A stretch of DNA of 43,832 nucleotides. Source: Micromonospora noduli. GTDB taxonomy: Bacteria > Actinomycetota > Actinomycetes > Mycobacteriales > Micromonosporaceae. Numbering within the stretch: position 1 is the stretch's first letter; every line of letters starts with the position of its first letter. A program made the translations under genes and the position numbers. The notes below the pieces were generated by a model, which saw only the letters and a list, made by a program, of their open reading frames with translations, was not told the DNA's origin and did no database searches. Location of the stretch: the NCBI RefSeq assembly GCF_003264365.1, contig NZ_PYAK01000052.1, positions 1 to 43,832 on the forward strand, written 5' to 3'. Positions 6,280 to 15,178 of this stretch are shown piece by piece.

Positions 6280-8757
6280 GTGCGTACAACCGTGCTCGAT
6301 CCAGTGTGGAGATACCTGGCGAGGTGGACGGCCGTGGCCGCCCTCAGCGCCGCCGGGGCGGGCCTGCTGGCCGGTCCTGCCACCGCCGCCCCGACCGGCG
6401 AGCAGCCAGCGCGACCGGCAGTGACGACCGAGCAGCCGCGCAGGGCCACCAAGCCGGCGCAGGCGCCGGTCATCCCGGCGGCCACCGAGACCCAGGCGAA
6501 GGTCGGCAGCACGGCGGCCACCTGCGGCGGACAGCTTCCGCTGGGCACGGTCAAGAACTGCGCGTCGATCGCCGACGCCGCAAAGCAGACGTGGACGATC
6601 ACCTCGACCGTTGACCAGGACACCCTCTACATCCGGCTCCGAGCAATCTCCGGTGACGGTGTCGGGGCCGAGGTCAAGGGCCCCGATGGCACCCACGCCT
6701 GCTACGTCAGCTCATACCTGACGGACTGCGTGCTCGGCGCCGCGGGCACCTACACGGTGACGGTGGCTCTCAGCCACAACACCGGCAAGGGCGCCTACTC
6801 GCTGTCGGCAGAGTCGATGCGAGCCCCCTCCACCTGCGCCAATCTGCCCGAGGGCTTCTTCTCCTTCGCCTCGACCGGACGCAGCGGCACGCTGCCCGCC
6901 GGCCTGGCCGCCCGCTGCTTCACGTTCAAGCAGCCCGCCGGCACGGTCCTGCACCTGGCCGACCCGGGCGGCGAGGAGGACATCCAGGGCGCCATCCTCA
7001 ACGGGCAGTTCCAGCCGGTCTGCTCGGTGCGCTACCCCACGGACTGCACGCTCGAAGGGTCCGGGCCGTACCGGCTCTTCCTTCAGGAGACCTACGGCAA
7101 CAAGGCCGCCTACACCCTCAAGATGCCGCGGCTCTCGCGGTCCGTCGGCTGCCCGGCCCTGCCCCTGACCGCATTCGGGGACCCGGGCGCGGCGATCGGG
7201 ACCGGCACCGTGCCGCCGAACCAGGGCATCAGCTGTCAAGCGCTGCGGGTCACCACCCCCGGCCCGCTGGTCGTCCGCATGGAGCAGTACGCGAACCAGT
7301 ACCTCAACTGGCAGGTGTACGACGAGGCCGGACGAGTGGTGTGCACGGAGTGGGACTCCTCGCGGTCCTGCGCCGCACCGACGGCCGGCAACTACACGTT
7401 CGTGGCGCAGAACTGGAACTGGGAACCGGTCACCTATCAGGTGGCGGTGGCCCGGCTCGACCAGCTCGAAGGTTGTGCCGCCCCCACCGGGCTCGGGTGG
7501 GACCAGCCGACCCTGACGGTGCACCAGACCTCGGCGGTGCAGACCAACTGCCAGCCGTTCCACGGCGAGGCCGGTGAGCGCGTCATGGTCTACCGGACCC
7601 CGGACCGGTACAACGACGTCTCCTCCTGGCTCGTCGACGAGCAGGGCGGCGTGGTGTGCACCGAGACCACGGAGGGGGAGGACGGTTGCGTCCTTCCGTC
7701 GACCGGGACCTTCCGGGTCATCTCCTACCTCTCCCGCTGGGAGTCGGAGGACACCGACCTGACCTACCGGATGCAGGTGCGCAGCCTCTCGGACGCGACC
7801 GGCTGCCCGACGGTCACGCCCGGTGCGTACAACGCCGCCCCGGCCGGCCCGCTCGGCGCCGTCCGGTGCCGCGTCCTGGACCTCCCCGCCGCAGGCGCCT
7901 ACCGGGTCAAGGCGGTCGGGGAAGACAACTACCGGCAGTACGCGAACGTCTACGACAGCACCGGCCACCGGGTGTGCACGGACGAGTCGTGTCAGGTCCC
8001 CACCGCCGGCAGGTACACGCTCGTGCTCGGTGGCGGTGCTCCGGACTCCGTGATCGACGAGGGCCTGCGGTACCACCTCGCGGTGCTGCCGTGGTTGCCG
8101 TCCGACTGCCGGCCGGCGTCCGACACCGGTTGGCAGGACGCACCGGTACGAGGGCAGCTCGCCAACCCCGCGCAGTACGACTGCCTTCAGCTGAGCAGCC
8201 CTTCCGGCGCCCTCATCACCGAACTGCTCCCGGGTGACGCCACGGGAGCCGGCTCGCCCGACGTGACGGTGATCGACTCCACCGGGGCATTCATGTGTGA
8301 CTCCTCCTGGGCGCTGCGCCAGTACCACTGCGAGCTGACCGGCCAGGCGCCGTTCCTCGCCGTGCTCAACTCGCGCAACGGCGCCTCGGACGGGCCGTAC
8401 TCGCTCGCGTTCGCACGTACCGACGGCCCGCCCGCCTGCCCGACGCTGCCGGCGGGTGCGACGGGTGCCACGGTGACGACGGGTGCGGACCGGTTCGGGG
8501 TCTGTTTCTCGATCCCGGCCGACGCTCGCGCCGCCACGGAGTCGTTCACGTGGAAGCGGACCGACGGTACCGGTGACGCTCGCCTGTCGGTGTTCGACTC
8601 GGAGGGGCGTCGCTACTGCGGCCCGACCGGTTACGCCGTCGAGCGGACCATTTCCTGCTCGCTACCTGACGGACCAGTCACGGTGATCCTGGAGGCGGAC
8701 GGCGTCGACGCCGCGTACCAGTTGACCCACCGCGACCCCAGCAACCCCGGCGCGTGA
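6280..8757 (+). CDS. Large secreted protein with seven four-cysteine beta-sandwich-like repeats
   Basis: An 825-aa protein with an N-terminal signal peptide (about 1-37, ending GPATAA) and an Ala/Pro/Thr linker to about residue 70. The rest is seven tandem domains of roughly 100 residues. Each has the same plan: an opening Cys (C-P/A-x-L/T), a Cys in the C-x-x-L/F strand, then xVYDExGxxVC-(4-12 residues)-C followed by xxAGxYTxxx. That gives 28 ordered cysteines, suggesting two disulphides per domain. The repeat shape resembles pre-peptidase C-terminal or jelly-roll adhesion modules, but I cannot name a family. No catalytic domain or cell-wall anchor is seen. The GTG start at 6280 has GGGGGAG upstream. 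It ends just before a strong hairpin. Confidence 0.85.
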   Translation: MRTTVLDPVWRYLARWTAVAALSAAGAGLLAGPATAAPTGEQPARPAVTTEQPRRATKPAQAPVIPAATETQAKVGSTAATCGGQLPLGTVKNCASIADAAKQTWTITSTVDQDTLYIRLRAISGDGVGAEVKGPDGTHACYVSSYLTDCVLGAAGTYTVTVALSHNTGKGAYSLSAESMRAPSTCANLPEGFFSFASTGRSGTLPAGLAARCFTFKQPAGTVLHLADPGGEEDIQGAILNGQFQPVCSVRYPTDCTLEGSGPYRLFLQETYGNKAAYTLKMPRLSRSVGCPALPLTAFGDPGAAIGTGTVPPNQGISCQALRVTTPGPLVVRMEQYANQYLNWQVYDEAGRVVCTEWDSSRSCAAPTAGNYTFVAQNWNWEPVTYQVAVARLDQLEGCAAPTGLGWDQPTLTVHQTSAVQTNCQPFHGEAGERVMVYRTPDRYNDVSSWLVDEQGGVVCTETTEGEDGCVLPSTGTFRVISYLSRWESEDTDLTYRMQVRSLSDATGCPTVTPGAYNAAPAGPLGAVRCRVLDLPAAGAYRVKAVGEDNYRQYANVYDSTGHRVCTDESCQVPTAGRYTLVLGGGAPDSVIDEGLRYHLAVLPWLPSDCRPASDTGWQDAPVRGQLANPAQYDCLQLSSPSGALITELLPGDATGAGSPDVTVIDSTGAFMCDSSWALRQYHCELTGQAPFLAVLNSRNGASDGPYSLAFARTDGPPACPTLPAGATGATVTTGADRFGVCFSIPADARAATESFTWKRTDGTGDARLSVFDSEGRRYCGPTGYAVERTISCSLPDGPVTVILEADGVDAAYQLTHRDPSNPGA

Positions 8758-8761
8758 CGGG

Positions 8762-8799
8762 CGGCGAGCCGGCTCTCCACTCGGAGAGCCGGCTCGCCG
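8762..8799. terminator. Bidirectional terminator hairpin
   Basis: A perfect 17-bp inverted repeat, starting CGGCGAGCCGGCTCTCC, with a 4-base loop (ACTC). It lies 4 bases after the secreted repeat protein and 43 bases before the stop of the convergent TetR gene, so it serves both. Confidence 0.88.
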
Positions 8800-8841
8800 A
8801 ACACCACAGCGTCAGCGGCCGAGCGACCGCCAGAAGTCGTA

Positions 8842-9477
8842 CTAATGGACCGTCGCGAAATCGCTCGTTCCCGGCCGCGCCCCGGACGCGGCGACGAAAC
8901 CGGCGAGCGCGATCTCCGCGGCCTGTCGCAGGTCGTCCCGGCTGACTCCGGCGGCGGCATGCACCGCCTGCCCCTCGGTGACGATCATGACGAAGCGGGC
9001 GAGCGCTACCGGATCGGCGTGCGCGGGTAGGTCGCCTTCGGCGACGGCGCGAGCGAGCCGGTCGGCGAGGGCACCTTCACCGCCCAGGCGGCTGGCGGCG
9101 AGGAACCCGGCGATGGGCGCGTTCTCGGTGGAGCAGCTGGTGCCGCCCTGGATCGACAGGCAACCGGCCGGCCGGTCGGTCCGGGTCACGGCGACCACGT
9201 TCTCGCGCAGCAGGGTGGCGACCACCTCGTACGCGGTCGGTTGGGCGAAGGCGTCCCGCGCGTACCCCATGTCCTTTTCGGCGTAGAGGGCCACGGCCTT
9301 GCGGAACAGCTCCTCCTTACTGCCGAAGGCGGCGTAGAGGCTGGGCTTGTTGATCCCCATCGCCTCGCTGAGGTCGCTCACCGAGGCGCCTTCGTACCCC
9401 TGACGCCAGAACACCTCCACAGCGCGCTCCAGCGCCTCGTCGGCGTCGAAGCCCCGTGGCCGACCTCGCTGCGGCAC
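8842..9477 (-). CDS. TetR/AcrR-family transcriptional regulator
   Basis: A 211-aa protein. The N-terminal DNA-binding domain (about 8-60) includes ALERAVEVFWRQGYEGASV and the helix-turn-helix AMGINKPSLYAAFGSKEELF. A C-terminal ligand domain contains the CLSIQGGTSCSTE stretch typical of the LmrA/YxaF-like (TetR_C_16/33-type) group. The GTG start (9475-9477) gives MPQRGRPRGFD. It is divergent from an SDR oxidoreductase across 168 bases that hold a dyad fitting a TetR operator. It most likely represses the SDR gene and itself, and is released by a small molecule that the SDR or a related pathway handles. Confidence 0.93.
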   Translation of the reverse strand: MPQRGRPRGFDADEALERAVEVFWRQGYEGASVSDLSEAMGINKPSLYAAFGSKEELFRKAVALYAEKDMGYARDAFAQPTAYEVVATLLRENVVAVTRTDRPAGCLSIQGGTSCSTENAPIAGFLAASRLGGEGALADRLARAVAEGDLPAHADPVALARFVMIVTEGQAVHAAAGVSRDDLRQAAEIALAGFVAASGARPGTSDFATVH

Positions 9478-9570
9478 AGCCCATCACCCCTTCTTCGCCA
9501 TCCTACCGGCAGCGAAAACCGATCGGTACAGAAATTTGCGGACCCGGTCGACGGTTGCTACGGTCGGATA

Positions 9571-9586
9571 TGTACTGCTCGGTACA
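9571..9586. promoter_or_regulatory. Candidate TetR operator between the regulator and the SDR gene
   Basis: TGTACTGCTCGGTACA is a near-perfect 16-bp dyad (TGTAC..GTACA), 59 bases before the SDR start. The right half GGTACAGAA recurs at 9525-9533, nearer the regulator gene (GATCGGTACAGAA), giving a second half-site. TGTAC/GTACA palindromes are common TetR operators. Confidence 0.6.
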
Positions 9587-9645
9587 GAACATGCTGGAGG
9601 CCCGGCCGGCCGCACACCGCCACACCCCAACAGAGGAGATCCATC

Positions 9646-10395
9646 GTGGGACAGCTCGACGGCAAGACCGCCCTCGTCACCGGGGGCACCACTGGCATCG
9701 GCCTGGCCGCCGCCCGCCGCTTCGCCGCCGAAGGCGCGTACGTCTTCGTCACCGGTCGCCGCAAGGGCCCGGTGGACGAGGCCGTCGCCAGCATCGGCGC
9801 GAACGTCACCGGCATCGCCAGCGATGTCAGCAAGCTCGACGACCTGGACCGGGTGATGCGGGCGATCGAGGAGCGGGGCGCCGGCCTGGACGTGGTGTTC
9901 GCCAACGCCGGCGGTGGCGAGTTCCGGTCGCTCGACTCGATCACTGTCGAGCACGTGGCCACCACCTTCGACACCAACATCTACGGCACCATCTTCACAG
10001 TGCAGAAGGCCCTGCCCCTGCTCAACGAGGGCGCGTCGATCGTGCTGACCGGCTCGACCGCAGCCAGCAACGGCACCCCGGCGTTCAGTGTCTACGCCGC
10101 GTCCAAGGCGGCCATCCGCTCGTTCGGCCGCACCTGGGCCGCCGAGCTGATCGGCCGGAAGATCCGGGTCAACACCCTGATCCCCGGCTCGACCGAGACC
10201 CCCGGGCTCGCGGGCCTCGCGCCGAGCCCCGCGGAGGCCCCCGGGTTGCTGAAGGCCATCGCCTCGGGCGTGCCCATGCAGCGCATGGCACACCCGGACG
10301 AGATCGCCAACGCCGCGCTCTTCCTCGCCTCCGACCAGAGCAGCTTCATGACCGGCGGCGAGCTGTTCGTCGACGGCGGCGAGCAGCAGCTCTGA
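9646..10395 (+). CDS. Short-chain dehydrogenase/reductase (SDR)
   Basis: A 249-aa classical SDR oxidoreductase with a Rossmann fold. Visible motifs are the cofactor loop TGGTTGIG (12-19), NAG in VVFANAGG (87-89), and the catalytic set Asn111, Ser137, Tyr150 and Lys154 (YAASK). Arg38/Arg39 after the second strand (TGRRK) favour NADPH. The C-terminal FMTGGELFVDGG is typical. The GTG start at 9646 has GAGGAG upstream. It is paired with the divergent TetR regulator, so probably inducible by its own substrate class; the substrate cannot be told from sequence. Confidence 0.94.
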   Translation: MGQLDGKTALVTGGTTGIGLAAARRFAAEGAYVFVTGRRKGPVDEAVASIGANVTGIASDVSKLDDLDRVMRAIEERGAGLDVVFANAGGGEFRSLDSITVEHVATTFDTNIYGTIFTVQKALPLLNEGASIVLTGSTAASNGTPAFSVYAASKAAIRSFGRTWAAELIGRKIRVNTLIPGSTETPGLAGLAPSPAEAPGLLKAIASGVPMQRMAHPDEIANAALFLASDQSSFMTGGELFVDGGEQQL

Positions 10396-10400
10396 CGCGA

Positions 10401-10438
10401 AAACGCCCGGCCGATCCTCGCGGATCGACCGGGCGTTT
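10401..10438. terminator. Terminator hairpin after the SDR gene
   Basis: AAACGCCCGG (10401-10410) pairs with CCGGGCGTTT (10429-10438), with an inner stem CGATCC/GGATCG and a TCGC loop. It is followed by TTTCT and can also end the minus-strand tRNA-Ser transcript. Confidence 0.88.
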
Positions 10439-10451
10439 CTGCATCTCAGAG

Positions 10452-10538
10452 CGGTGGCGGAGGGATTTGAACCCTCGGAGGGCGTTAACCCTCACACGCT
10501 TTCGAGGCGTGCTCCTTAGGCCGCTCGGACACGCCACC
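10452..10538 (-). tRNA. tRNA-Ser (anticodon CGA)
   Basis: Read on the minus strand: acceptor GGTGGCG (10538-10532) pairs with CGCCACC (10459-10453). The anticodon arm CACGC-CTCGAAA-GCGTG carries CGA. A long class II variable arm precedes the T arm with GGGTTCAAATCCC. It reads UCG serine codons, which are frequent in this GC-rich genome. No CCA is encoded. Confidence 0.96.
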
Positions 10539-10613
10539 GCCGACGAGGGTACAGGACCGCCGGTTCCGACGCCGAACCGGTATCGCCCGGGCCGGCCTGG
10601 CAGGATCTTTGCC

Positions 10614-11321
10614 ATGAGTACGCACATCGGCGCGAAGCCGGGCGAGATCGCCGAGCGGGTCCTGATGCCGGGTGACCCCCTGCGGGCCAAGTGGATCGCG
10701 GAGACCTACCTCGAGGGCGCCACCTGCTACTCGACGGTTCGGGGCATGCTGGGCTTCACCGGCCGCTGGAACGGCGTCGAGGTTTCCGTTCAGGGCTCCG
10801 GCATGGGCATGCCGTCGGCCTCCATCTACGCCCACGAACTGATCAACGAGTACGGCGTGAAGACGCTGATCCGGGTCGGCTCCTGTGGTGCCCTCAGCAC
10901 CGACCTGCAACTGCGGGACGTGGTGGCCGCGATCGGGTCGTCCACCGACTCGAACATGAACCGGATGCGCTTCGACGGGCTGATCGACTACGCCCCGGTG
11001 GCCGACTTCGGGCTGCTGCGTACGTCGGTCGAGGTGGCCGAGCGGCGCGGCATCACCATGCACGTGGGGCCGATCCTGGCGGCGGACGCCTTCTACACCG
11101 ACCGGCCGGACCTTTACGACACCCTCGCCGACTACGGCGTGCTGGCGGTGGAGATGGAGTCGGCGGCGCTCTACACGATCGCTGCCCGGTTCAAGGCCCG
11201 TGCGCTGACCGTGTTGACAGTCAGCGACCACATCAAGACCGGTGAGAAGACCACCTCGGAGGAGCGCGAGCAGACCTTCAGTCAGATGGTCGAGATCGCC
11301 CTCGACACGATCATCGCCTGA
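10614..11321 (+). CDS. deoD: Purine-nucleoside phosphorylase, DeoD type
   Basis: A 235-aa protein of the hexameric trimeric-fold PNP family. It splits purine (deoxy)nucleosides with phosphate into base and (deoxy)ribose-1-phosphate in purine salvage. Seen: MPGDPLRAKWIAE (phosphate/N-terminal loop), GSGMGMPSASIYAHEL, RVGSCGAL, the purine- and ribose-binding VEMESAALY, and TVSDHIKTGE with the catalytic Asp of the DeoD type. Length matches the family. The ATG at 10614 follows AGGA. It stands alone, with a tRNA upstream and a large palindrome downstream. Confidence 0.96.
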   Translation: MSTHIGAKPGEIAERVLMPGDPLRAKWIAETYLEGATCYSTVRGMLGFTGRWNGVEVSVQGSGMGMPSASIYAHELINEYGVKTLIRVGSCGALSTDLQLRDVVAAIGSSTDSNMNRMRFDGLIDYAPVADFGLLRTSVEVAERRGITMHVGPILAADAFYTDRPDLYDTLADYGVLAVEMESAALYTIAARFKARALTVLTVSDHIKTGEKTTSEEREQTFSQMVEIALDTIIA

Positions 11322-11349
11322 TCCATTCCGGCGGGCGCTGGCACTGCCG

Positions 11350-11399
11350 AGAGCGGTATGACTCAGAGGTATAAATATGCCTCAGAGTCATACCGCTCT
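11350..11399. repeat. Large near-perfect hairpin (possible dispersed repeat and terminator)
   Basis: AGAGCGGTATGACTCAGAGG (11350-11369) is matched by its complement at 11380-11399 with one mismatch. The stem extends inward through GGTAT/ATGCC to an AAAT loop, giving a stem of about 24 bp with an AT-rich tip. It is followed by TTCC. It lies after deoD and can end that transcript. The arm sequence with GACTCAGAGG is, as I remember, recurrent in Micromonospora genomes; this cannot be checked here. Confidence 0.75.
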
Positions 11400-11406
11400 T
11401 CCACAT

Positions 11407-11537
11407 ATGCCGGGCCCAGACCGCCACACCGGCCCGACCGCGCCACACCGGCCCGACCGCGCCACGCCGGGCCCGGACCGCGGCGCCGGCCCGACCCGCG
11501 CCACGCCAGGCCAGACCGCGATGCCAGCCCGACCCGC
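11407..11537. repeat. Degenerate GC-rich tandem repeat, about 19-bp unit
   Basis: Two identical 19-bp units starting GCCACACCGGCCCGACCGC occupy 11423-11441 and 11442-11460. Diverged units of 18-21 bp lie on either side (11407-11422, 11461-11481, 11482-11499, 11500-11519, 11520-11537). They end 8 bases before the stop of the minus-strand permease gene. Non-coding; a slippage-type repeat. Confidence 0.75.
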
Positions 11538-11545
11538 CACCCCCG

Positions 11546-12744
11546 TCAGGCGGCGGCCAGCGCCTCGGTCGGCGCCAGGCGGGCGGCGCGCACCGCCGGG
11601 TAGAGGCCGGCGAAGCCGCCGATGACCAGCGTCGCGCCCACCCCGCCGAGCATCGCCCAGGCCGGCACCACTGTCGGCCAGTCCTGCGACAGCGCGTAGC
11701 CCGAGGTGACCAGGATGCCCAGCACCACCCCACCGATCCCGCCGAGCGCGGAGAGCAGCAGCGATTCGGTGAGGAACTGGGCCCGTACCTGACCGCGGGT
11801 GGCGCCCAGTGACCGGCGCAGGCCGATCTCGGCTCGGCGTTCCAGCACCGAGATCACCATGGTGTTCGCCACACCGACCCCACCGACCAGCAGGGCGACC
11901 GCGCCCAGGCCCAGCAACAGGCCGGTGAACGCGTCGTCGGTCGCCTCGGCGGCGGCCAGCGCGTCCGAGGGCCTGGACACCTCGACCTCGTTCGGCGCCT
12001 CCGGATTGGTGGTCGCGCCGAGCACCGACCGGACCGCCTCGACCTGCGACTCCTGCGCCCGGGTGTAGACGGTGGTCGGGTGACCGTCGAAGCCCAGGTA
12101 TTCGGCCGCCGCCGCCCAGCCGACCAACGCCGACGTGTCCAACTCCGGGGCGAGCGGTGCGGCGGCGAGGGTGCCGACCACTGTGAACGGCCGCCCACCC
12201 AGCCACACCTGCACCTGCGGGTCCGCCGAGGTGATCCCGAGCCGCTGCGCGGCGGTGGCACCGAGCACGACCGCCGGGTAGCGGGCGGTCGCCTCGTTGA
12301 GCCAGGTGCCGGTGGTCACCTCGGCTCCCACGGTGCCGAGCAGGTCCAGCCGGGCCGCGCGGGTGGCGATGCCACCGGTCTCCGCCGCCGGAATCCGGTC
12401 CGAGCGGTACACCTTGGCGTCGGGCACCTGCCCGGTCGCGGACACCTCCGTCACCGGACCGATCCGCCCGATCATCGCGATCGACTCCTCGGGCAGTTGG
12501 GCGTCCGCGCCGAACAGGGTGGTGCCCGGCTCGACGGTGAGCAGGTTGGTGCCGAGCGCGTCGAGCGCCCGGTCCAGCTCGGCCCGGGACGACGAGGAGA
12601 TGCCGACCACCGCGATCATCGCTGCGATGCCGATCGCGATGCCCAACGCGGAGAGGAACGCCCGCAGGGGACGGGTCCGCAGCCCCACCCCACCGACGCG
12701 CACGACGTCCGCCGGCCGCAGTCGGGCCGGGGTCAGCGTCGCCA

Positions 12745-12745
<1 letters not shown>
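11546..12745 (-). CDS. ABC transporter permease, MacB/FtsX type
   Basis: A 399-aa membrane protein with the MacB architecture. One transmembrane helix lies near the N-terminus (about 28-50), then a large extracytoplasmic domain (MacB_PCD, about 50-265), then three helices (about 275-300, 325-350, 362-385). The FtsX signature AEIGLRRSLGATRGQVRAQFLTESLLLS sits in the linking loop. It overlaps the upstream ATPase gene by one base and follows an adaptor and a lipoprotein in the same operon. MacB systems are mechanotransducers driving export or envelope work from outside the membrane. The substrate is unknown; efflux of an amphipathic compound or peptide is plausible. Confidence 0.93.
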
Positions 12746-13436
<691 letters not shown>

Positions 13437-13440
<4 letters not shown>

Positions 13441-14528
13441 GTCGGCACCACCACCGACGTGCCCTCGGTGAGGCCCGTACCGGTGACCTCCACCCGGCCG
13501 TCGGCGAACAACCCGGTGGTCACCGCGAGGACCCGGCTCGCGTCGCCCTCGGCGACCTGGACGCCGTAGCCGCCCTCGGCCAGCGCCAACAGGGCCGCCA
13601 CCGGCACGGTGAGCACGTCGCGGCGCTCCGAGACGGTGAACGTCACGTCCGCGCTGGCCTGGTCGAAGCCGGTGAGGGCCTTCGGGTCGGTCACCGCGAC
13701 GGTCACCTCGATCTTCGTCTCGGCGTCGCCGGCCTGCCCGTTGGCGCCGGTCGCGCCGGCCTGGACGACCGTTTCGACAGTGCTGATCGTGCCCGCCACC
13801 GTCCCGCCGTCCGGCAGCCGCACGGTGACCTTCGCGTCGCGCCTGGCCAACCGCTGGTCGTCCACGTCCAACTCGACGGTGACGACCCGGCTGGTGCCGG
13901 TGTACGTCAGCACCGCCTGGCCGGGCTGGGTGAGATCGCCGACGTCGACCTGGTGGCTCTCCACCCGGACCTCCCGGTCGGCGTACACGACCCGCCCCGG
14001 CTCGACCCGACCGGTCTCGCTCAGGCCCAGATCGTCCTGCCAGTCCCGGACGGCGTCCGCGGTGGCGCCGGTGTACTCGTCGTCGACAGTGAAGCCGGTG
14101 TAGCCCAGCGCTTCGAGGTTCCGCTCGAACTGCGCGACGTCGGGCCCCTCCACCCCGGGGGCGAGGGTCCGGTACGCGGGCAACCCGCCGTAGAGCAGCA
14201 CCACCTCCTCGTTGTCGACCAGGTAGAGCGCCTTGCCCCGCCGCACCGTCGACCCGGTGGCCGCCAGCCCGGTGACGGTGCCGTTGAGCCTCGCCGTGGC
14301 GGTACGCGTCGCGCCGTACCCCAGCTCACCGTCCGCGGTCTCCGAGTCGGCGAGGGTCTGCCGGGTGACAGTGGCGGTGGCGGGTGGCGCGCCGCCGGCC
14401 TGGGCGCGGCCCCCGTCGGCGCCGCCGCCGAAGCCCACCGCGGCGACCACGCCCACGGCGGCGACCAGCAGGACGACGCCGCCGGTGACGGCGGCGCGCA
14501 ACCGCGAGCGTCGGATGGGGCCGGTCAC
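13437..14528 (-). CDS. MacA/HlyD-like adaptor with peptidoglycan-binding domain
   Basis: A 363-aa protein with an N-terminal signal anchor (about 10-30) and an extracytoplasmic body. Early part: beta-barrel/lipoyl-like RLNGTVTGLAATGSTVRRGKAL. Middle: a PG_binding_1 domain (about 120-170; GPDVAQFERNLEALGYTGF..., ATADAVRDWQDDLGL). Then come further adaptor beta domains with VESHQVDVGDLTQPGQAVL and the C-terminal membrane-proximal segment. It is the accessory protein of the ABC pair that follows. The peptidoglycan-binding insert is common in Gram-positive versions and would hold the complex to the wall. The GTG start (14526-14528) has GGAGGTGG upstream and overlaps the lipoprotein stop (GTGA). 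Confidence 0.9.
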
Positions 14529-15049
14529 CGGCCACCTCCGAACTGCGGCGCGTGCTGCCGGCACTTCTCCAGCGCGGCCTTCATGGCCGGGTCGCCGATG
14601 TTGATCGCGTTGCCCCCCGCCCCGATACGGACCCGCCCGTCGGCGTCCGGGTCCGGGAAGTCCGGCACCCCGTTCTCCCGCATGCACTTGGCCAGCGTCC
14701 GCATCTGCTCGGCCTGCTCGGGGTTGAGCTGCGGTCCCTGCCCGCCGTTGGGCAGCTTGTCCTGGCACTTCTCCATGGCCGCCTGGACCTTCTGCTGATC
14801 CACATCCGCACCGAACCGGAAGCCGGGACGCCCGCCCGCCTCCGGGTCGGGCATGTCCACCCCGTTCTCCCGCATGCAACGGGCGAAGGCGAGTTGCCGC
14901 TCCGAGTCACTGACCGGCGTGCCGCTCGCCGTGGCCTCGGCCTTCGCCCCACCGGCGGTAGCGACCCCGCCGCCGTCGTCGCCTCCCGCGCCGCACCCGG
15001 ACAGCGCCAGGGCGAGCAGGACGGGGATCGCAAGCATCTGTCGTCGCAT
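14525..15049 (-). CDS. Lipoprotein with duplicated CMRENG motif
   Basis: A 174-aa protein. The signal peptide MRRQMLAIPVLLALALSGC ends in a lipobox with acylated Cys19. The mature protein holds two copies of a short module: FARCMRENGVDMPDPEAGG (about 55-73) and LAKCMRENGVPDFPDPDADG (about 118-137). Each is followed by a helix ending in an A-x-E-K-C-x-x-x motif (MEKCQDKLP, LEKCRQHAP), so four paired cysteines. This family of exported proteins is often next to MacAB-like operons in Actinobacteria. It starts this operon, is divergent from the two-component system at 15179, and may be its sensor accessory or target. Molecular role unknown. Confidence 0.88.
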   Translation of the reverse strand: MRRQMLAIPVLLALALSGCGAGGDDGGGVATAGGAKAEATASGTPVSDSERQLAFARCMRENGVDMPDPEAGGRPGFRFGADVDQQKVQAAMEKCQDKLPNGGQGPQLNPEQAEQMRTLAKCMRENGVPDFPDPDADGRVRIGAGGNAINIGDPAMKAALEKCRQHAPQFGGGR

Positions 15050-15110
15050 GGTGTCCGCTTCCGCTCAGGTCCGGCGCGGTTCGCCGAACGTGACACCCAG
15101 TGCACGGCAG

Positions 15111-15157
15111 CGGGCGTATCCCCGGCGTTACCGTCGGCGGTTATGCCGGCGTTACCG
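15111..15157. promoter_or_regulatory. Tandem 12-bp boxes, candidate response-regulator binding site
   Basis: CCGGCGTTACCG occurs exactly at 15122-15133 and again at 15146-15157. A related 12-mer, TCGGCGGTTATG, fills the gap at 15134-15145. A weaker version (GGGCGTATCC) lies just before at 15112. The head-to-tail arrangement at fixed spacing is what OmpR-family dimers bind. It lies between the divergent lipoprotein operon and the two-component system, 21 bases before the response regulator start, so it could control both. Confidence 0.6.
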
Positions 15158-15178
15158 CACCCCGAGCACCATTGAGGG

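Noticed and set aside
6712..8328. 538-codon open frame antisense to the secreted repeat protein
   Set aside because: Arises from the high GC of the opposite, better supported gene; residues do not resemble a protein family and there is no good ribosome-binding site.
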